From an uncultured Clostridium sp. (lineage in GTDB: Bacteria > Bacillota > Clostridia > Lachnospirales > Lachnospiraceae), in the NCBI GenBank assembly GCA_947643685.1, contig CANRXD010000035.1, forward strand, positions 1-9,124: 9,124 nucleotides of DNA. The letters run 5' to 3'. Under the pieces are notes generated by a model that worked only from the letters and a program-made list of their open reading frames with translations, made no database searches and was not told where the DNA came from. Position 1 is the stretch's first letter, and each line of letters begins with the position of its first letter. Positions 5,412 to 9,124 of this stretch are shown here, one piece after another. Both the position numbers and the translations under genes were made by a program.

Positions 5412-7130
5412 ATGCATACTCTAAAGGAATACTGGCAGAAACTGTCGGATAAATCAAAAAAAATACTGATGACAATCACTGGGATAACGGCGGTGATTGT
5501 TGTTTTGGCGGTTATAGCCCTTAAGGTTGGCTTTCAGCCGGAATACAGCACTCTTTTTACCGGACTGAATCAGGAGGAGGCCCGGGAAGTCGTGTCGCTT
5601 CTCCAGGAGGAAAATATTGATTATCGGTTTAACGATAAGGAAGGCTCCATTCAGGTAACCCAGGAAAATGTGGACCAGACAAGAGCGAAACTTTTAAGCC
5701 AGGGCTATCCGAAAAGCGGCTTTACATATGACATGTATCGTAATAATGCGGGCCTGATGACGACAGAATCAGATAAAAAGCAATATACGCTTTATGATTT
5801 GCAGGACCGGCTGGGAGCGCAGATTCGATTATTTGAGGGTGTGAGAGACGCAAAAGTGACGATTGCAGAAGCGGGGGAACAGAAATACGCCATTTCTGAC
5901 CAAAGCGCCACGGATGCGTCTGCTTCTGTTGTAGTAACCATGGAAAATGGGAAAACCCTCACTTCAGATAAAGCGGAAGCCATAAAGAATCTGATTGCCC
6001 GTGCTGTAAGAGGAATGAATTTTACCAGCGTTTCTGTTTTTGATGCGGAATCCATGATGGAAGTCGGAGGCGACAGCGCGGATGAAAGCGGTCTGGGTGG
6101 AGCAAAGGATTTGACGGCCCTTACAAGTCTCGTTGAAAGCAATATTGGAGCAAATGTGCGGCGCGTGCTGGAAAAACTTTACGGCCAGGGGAATGTGGCG
6201 GTTTCTGTTAAGGGTACCCTGAATATGGAAAGACTGATTCAGGAAAATACCCTGTATTCAACGCCGGATAAGATTAATGACCAGGATAAAACCGGCCTGC
6301 TGCATACAGAGGAAGTTATAAATGAAGACTCCCTGGCAGCAGATATGTCTGCCGGCGGTGTGGCCGGTGCGGATGCCAATGCGGATACGCCCAGATATAC
6401 CAATAATGATAATACTGCTGCTGTTACGGACCGGGATTCTAATAGCAGCGCCGCAAGGGAATGGCTGTATAATACGATGAAGGAGCAGCGCCAGATAGAA
6501 CCAGGGGTTCTGGAAAATATCACTGTGGGCATTGTGATTAATACGAGCGATCTGTCCGTAAGCGAGAGTGACCTTGTAAAGCTGGTTGCAAACTCCGCCG
6601 GGATTCCTCAGAGTGAGGCAGACCAGAATATCGCAATTGTGCGCGCGGAGGGACCCGGCACGGGCCAGCCTTCGGAAGAGCCTGCACAGCCAGTGAGCAC
6701 ACAGCCGGAGCAGGTTTTACCGCTGCCGCTGCCGGTGATTATTGCAATTGTTTCCGGCATTGTCCTTCTTTTGCTGCTGATTCTTTTACTCATACTTCGC
6801 AGCGGGAGAAAGAAGCATAAGGATGAAGAGACGGATCTGGACGGAATGTTCGATCTTGCAGAAAATACAGAGGAAGAGTCTGCAACCGGAGAACCGCAGG
6901 GAGCGGCTGCCGGAGAAACTGCAGGTGTGGTCGCACAGGATGAGGAGATGCGTAGAAACGAAGAAATTATCAACCTTCGTATGCAACATAGCATGAAACT
7001 GAAACAGAATATCGGTGATTTCGTGGAACAGAATCCACAGATTGCCGCCAAACTGGTACAAGGCTGGCTGAGAGGGGAGGTCGAGGACGTTGGCAGAAAA
7101 GGCAGTGACGCAGCAAGAAAAACAAAATGA
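5412..7130 (+). CDS. fliF: Flagellar MS-ring protein FliF
   Basis: FliF forms the membrane-embedded MS ring on which the motor and export gate are built. The protein is 572 aa, slightly longer than the roughly 520-560 usual for the family. Membrane segments are at about residues 17-39 and 438-464. Between them are ring-building domains: YSTLFTGLNQEEAREVVSLL and LLSQGYPKSGFTYDM near the N-terminus, then LARTIRLFEG-type sequence (QIRLFEGVRDAKVTIA), and a Gly/Asp/Asn-rich variable stretch (about 310-350) leading to EQRQIEPGVLENITVGIVI. The cytoplasmic tail is acidic and ends in the FliG-binding segment FVEQNPQIAAKLVQGWL (about residues 537-553). The start at 5412 has only AGAAGG at 5395-5400 as a ribosome site, 11 bases away. 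The end overlaps fliG by 41 bases, suggesting coupled translation of two proteins that assemble together. Confidence 0.96.
   Translation: MHTLKEYWQKLSDKSKKILMTITGITAVIVVLAVIALKVGFQPEYSTLFTGLNQEEAREVVSLLQEENIDYRFNDKEGSIQVTQENVDQTRAKLLSQGYPKSGFTYDMYRNNAGLMTTESDKKQYTLYDLQDRLGAQIRLFEGVRDAKVTIAEAGEQKYAISDQSATDASASVVVTMENGKTLTSDKAEAIKNLIARAVRGMNFTSVSVFDAESMMEVGGDSADESGLGGAKDLTALTSLVESNIGANVRRVLEKLYGQGNVAVSVKGTLNMERLIQENTLYSTPDKINDQDKTGLLHTEEVINEDSLAADMSAGGVAGADANADTPRYTNNDNTAAVTDRDSNSSAAREWLYNTMKEQRQIEPGVLENITVGIVINTSDLSVSESDLVKLVANSAGIPQSEADQNIAIVRAEGPGTGQPSEEPAQPVSTQPEQVLPLPLPVIIAIVSGIVLLLLLILLLILRSGRKKHKDEETDLDGMFDLAENTEEESATGEPQGAAAGETAGVVAQDEEMRRNEEIINLRMQHSMKLKQNIGDFVEQNPQIAAKLVQGWLRGEVEDVGRKGSDAARKTK
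7074..7080 (+). promoter_or_regulatory. Ribosome binding site deciding the fliG TTG start
   Basis: GGGGAGG lies inside the fliF 3' end, 9 bases before TTG at 7090. No ATG is available in the fliG frame before the conserved N-terminal domain begins, and the only other near candidate is GTG at 7105. The strong site favours TTG. Confidence 0.6.
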
Positions 7131-8145
7131 TGCAGATGTCATTACAGATTCCAGGCAAAAGGCCGCAATTGTGGTTGTGTCCCTGGGAGCAGACCGTGCT
7201 TCGCAGATTTACAAATATCTCAGTGAACAGGATATCGAAGATCTGACCTATGAGGTGGCGAAGATGGGGAAGACCACCAATAGCCAGGTGGAGGCGTCTC
7301 TGGATGAGTTCTATAAACTGTGTCTGACCCATAAGATGATGTCGGACGGTGGGTTGGATTATGCCAGAAATGTCCTTGAAAAGGCTTTCGGAGAAACGGC
7401 AGCCAGAAGTCTTTTGGAAAAAGTTTCCAGAACCCTGCAGTCCAAGCCGTTCAACTTCTTTATGAAAGGCGACCCAAAGGCGTTGCTGTCCATGCTGCAG
7501 CATGAGCGTCCACAGGTAATTGCCCTTATTATGGCTTATATGGATCCCAAACAGGCCGCTCTTGTACTGGAGCAGCTTCCGGATAAAAAACGGATCCTGA
7601 TTCTGGAAAAGATGGCGAATATGGACAGGGTGTCTCCGGAAGCCATTGAGATTGTCGAAGAGGAAATGAAGCGTAAGTTTGCGACGATTATTACAAGCGA
7701 GGATAATATGAATCTTGGCGGAATCGATTTTGTTGCTGATGTCATGAACAATGTGGACAGAAGCAGTGAGAGACGTATCTTCGAAGAAATGGATAAACAT
7801 AATCCTGATCTGGCACAGGATATCAGAGCCAAGATGTTTGTATTTGAAAACATACTGGATATGGACGACCGGTCCATTCAGCGCTTTGTACGTGACTGTG
7901 ATACAAAAGATATCGTATATGCCCTTAAGAGCGCTTCTGATGAGATGAAGCAAATATTCTTTGCCAATATGTCTAAACGTATGGTTGAGACCGTAAAGGG
8001 TGATCTGGAGATTACTACCAATGTAAGGCTTAAAGATGTTGAAGAGGCACAGCAGCGTATCGTTAATATTATCCGAAGCCTGGAAGATGCAGGAGAGGTT
8101 ATTATTAAGAAGGGAGGCGATGATGATGACAACATCATCGTTTAG
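7090..8145 (+). CDS. fliG: Flagellar motor switch protein FliG
   Basis: FliG is the rotor protein that binds the FliF tail, interacts with FliM, and meets the stator MotA to give torque and direction switching. The protein is 351 aa, near the usual 330-345. The N-terminal FliF-binding domain starts with RQKAAIVVVSLG and DIEDLTYEVAKM. The middle domain has HERPQVIALIMAY at about residues 138-150, where the usual EHPQ motif reads ERPQ. The MFVF motif is at residues 249-252, in a stretch beginning AKMFVFENILDMDDRSIQ. The charged C-terminal torque helix follows (RFVRDCDTKDIVYALK, then FANMSKRM). The tail ends in an acidic patch (GGDDDDNIIV). The start codon is TTG with a strong ribosome site. It overlaps fliF by 41 bases and fliH by about 20. 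Identity is secure; the exact start is slightly less so. Confidence 0.95.
   Translation: MAEKAVTQQEKQNDADVITDSRQKAAIVVVSLGADRASQIYKYLSEQDIEDLTYEVAKMGKTTNSQVEASLDEFYKLCLTHKMMSDGGLDYARNVLEKAFGETAARSLLEKVSRTLQSKPFNFFMKGDPKALLSMLQHERPQVIALIMAYMDPKQAALVLEQLPDKKRILILEKMANMDRVSPEAIEIVEEEMKRKFATIITSEDNMNLGGIDFVADVMNNVDRSSERRIFEEMDKHNPDLAQDIRAKMFVFENILDMDDRSIQRFVRDCDTKDIVYALKSASDEMKQIFFANMSKRMVETVKGDLEITTNVRLKDVEEAQQRIVNIIRSLEDAGEVIIKKGGDDDDNIIV
8111..8117 (+). promoter_or_regulatory. Ribosome binding site deciding the fliH start
   Basis: AGGGAGG precedes three consecutive in-frame ATG codons at 8120, 8123 and 8126, at distances of 2, 5 and 8 bases. The third has the best spacing. The site lies inside the end of fliG. 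Confidence 0.55.
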
Positions 8146-8953
8146 AGGCATTGTAAAGCCGGGAGAGGCGAAAGTGGAAGCCTTTGCCTTTCCTGTCCAG
8201 CTGCCTCCTCCTTTGAAAAAAATGAAGGAAGACGAACCTGGAGCGGATGAGTCTCCTCCACCTCGCCAGGAGTTGCAGAAAGCGGCGGCTTATGCAGTGT
8301 TTGATGAGTCTGAGGAAGTTTTGGAAGAGGCGAAGACAAAAGCCCGGAAAATCCTTGAGGATGCAGATGCACAGGCGGAAGAGATTGCCGCGAAAGCAAG
8401 GGAGGCCGCTGAACAGATAAAAAAAGAGTCTGCCTCCCGGGGCTGGGAAGACGGATATCGGAAAGGGTATGAAGAGGGGCGGCAGGAGAGCACGAAAAAA
8501 ACGGCGGAATTGCTGAGCCAGCAGCAGGAAATGTTCCGAAACAGCTTGGAAAATGCACTTCGCTCCATCGATGAGGCAAAGGAAAGAAGTCTGGAAAAGT
8601 ATCTTGATGAATTAAAGGAATGTGCTCTCGCCGTGGCAGAAAAGGTGATCTGCATCAGTCTGAAATCCAGTGGCCAGATTATTAAGAGAATGCTCATTGC
8701 GGAAACAGAAAAGCTGAAACGGACCGAATGGGTAAAGATTTATATGGAAAAAACCAATTATAATATGATGATGGAGGCGGATGCCGGTGTTGTAAATGAA
8801 CTGGCCAGACTGTCGGATAATATTAAATTTGTTGTTATGAACAAAGAGGGGAATGGAAGCTGTATTATCGAAATGCCGGATGAAATCGTGGATATCAGCG
8901 TGGATACCCAGATGGATAATATAAGGGAACTGCTGGAAAACATTAAAATTTAG
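8126..8953 (+). CDS. fliH: Flagellar export apparatus protein FliH (ATPase stator/regulator)
   Basis: FliH dimerises, binds the export ATPase FliI, and tethers it to the C-ring and export gate. From the ATG at 8126 the protein is 275 aa, a normal size for Gram-positive FliH; 8120 and 8123 are equally in frame. The N-terminal 50 residues are proline-rich and probably disordered. A long charged coiled coil follows (SEEVLEEAKTKARKILEDA). It contains the family hallmark GxxxG ladder: GWEDGYRKGYEEG at residues 106-118. The C-terminal half (from about 155) is the V-ATPase subunit-E-like domain (LKECALAVAEKVICISL, SDNIKFVVMN). Its start overlaps the end of fliG and it stops 8 bases before fliI, as expected for partners made in fixed ratio. 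An upstream TTG in the same frame at 8036 would give a longer but unlike-family N-terminus and was not chosen. Confidence 0.92.
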   Translation: MTTSSFRGIVKPGEAKVEAFAFPVQLPPPLKKMKEDEPGADESPPPRQELQKAAAYAVFDESEEVLEEAKTKARKILEDADAQAEEIAAKAREAAEQIKKESASRGWEDGYRKGYEEGRQESTKKTAELLSQQQEMFRNSLENALRSIDEAKERSLEKYLDELKECALAVAEKVICISLKSSGQIIKRMLIAETEKLKRTEWVKIYMEKTNYNMMMEADAGVVNELARLSDNIKFVVMNKEGNGSCIIEMPDEIVDISVDTQMDNIRELLENIKI

Positions 8954-8961
8954 GAGTGTTT

Positions 8962-9124
8962 ATGTTTGAAAAAATTCCTCAGATGGTGGCCAAGGCGGAG
9001 GTTGTAAGCCACATTGGGAAAATTGAAAATGTGGTGGGGATGTCCATTGAAGCATCCGGCGGCCGGTCCGGAATCGGCGACATTGTAATGATTTATAATG
9101 AAGAGCAGAATTGCCAGGTGCCGG
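8962..9124 (+). CDS. fliI: Flagellum-specific ATP synthase FliI, N-terminal fragment (runs off right edge)
   Basis: FliI is the AAA-like, F1-beta-related ATPase of the flagellar type III export system. Fifty-four codons are visible from the ATG at 8962. The ribosome site TAGGAGTG (8951-8958) overlaps the fliH stop codon. The segment GKIENVVGMSIEASG followed by SGIGDIVMIY is the conserved N-terminal beta-barrel of FliI/YscN family proteins. The Walker A and B motifs lie beyond the window. Gene order (fliH then fliI) supports the call. Confidence 0.9.
   Translation, partial: MFEKIPQMVAKAEVVSHIGKIENVVGMSIEASGGRSGIGDIVMIYNEEQNCQVP

Noticed and set aside
8036..8125. Upstream TTG start for fliH
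   Set aside because: It would add 30 residues overlapping fliG in another frame with no family resemblance. The ATG cluster at 8120-8126 has a strong ribosome site.
6970..8151. 393-codon open frame on the minus strand opposite fliF/fliG
   Set aside because: It is the antisense shadow of clearly conserved FliG. The translation has no recognisable domain and there is no ribosome site.

Overview
The window is a chemotaxis and flagellar basal-body region from a low-to-moderate GC, Gram-positive anaerobe. It most resembles a motile Lachnospiraceae or another Clostridia. The basis is the order flgB-fliE-fliF-fliG-fliH-fliI, strong purine-rich ribosome binding sites, and the style of the CheA and methyl-accepting chemotaxis protein (MCP) sequences. 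Species cannot be assigned by reading alone.

Layout. Positions 1-1241 (minus strand) hold the N-terminal two-thirds of the chemotaxis kinase CheA, which runs off the left edge. A 174-base AT-rich divergent intergenic region follows. It carries two back-to-back sigma-28 (FliA/SigD)-type -10 elements, one for cheA and one for a rightward gene. That gene (1416-2234) encodes a 272-aa protein I cannot name. It has a coiled-coil-like N-terminus and a possible GT-B-like second half. Next is a membrane MCP (2305-4050) with its own sigma-28-like promoter overlapping the stop codon of the previous gene, and it ends in a strong intrinsic terminator. About 480 bases without a convincing gene follow (4094-4576). 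This stretch looks like the promoter and long structured leader of the flagellar operon. The operon then runs rightward as flgB, fliE, fliF, fliG, fliH and the first 54 codons of fliI, with tight spacing or overlaps from fliF onward.

How it works together. MCP senses a ligand and controls CheA, which phosphorylates CheY. CheY-P acts on the motor switch, of which FliG is the torque-bearing part. FliF forms the MS ring, FliE joins it to the rod, FlgB is a proximal rod protein, and FliH/FliI supply the export ATPase.

The points most worth a second look are these. (1) flgC, normally between flgB and fliE, is absent. (2) A divergent pair plus a third sigma-28-like promoter put an unidentified protein in the apparent late motility regulon. 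(3) A long, hairpin-rich leader with a terminator-like stem lies upstream of flgB. (4) A 27-base inverted-repeat unit bracketed by perfect 8-bp direct repeats lies between fliE and fliF. I found no CRISPR array, tRNA, rRNA, insertion sequence or clearly new defence or other novel system.
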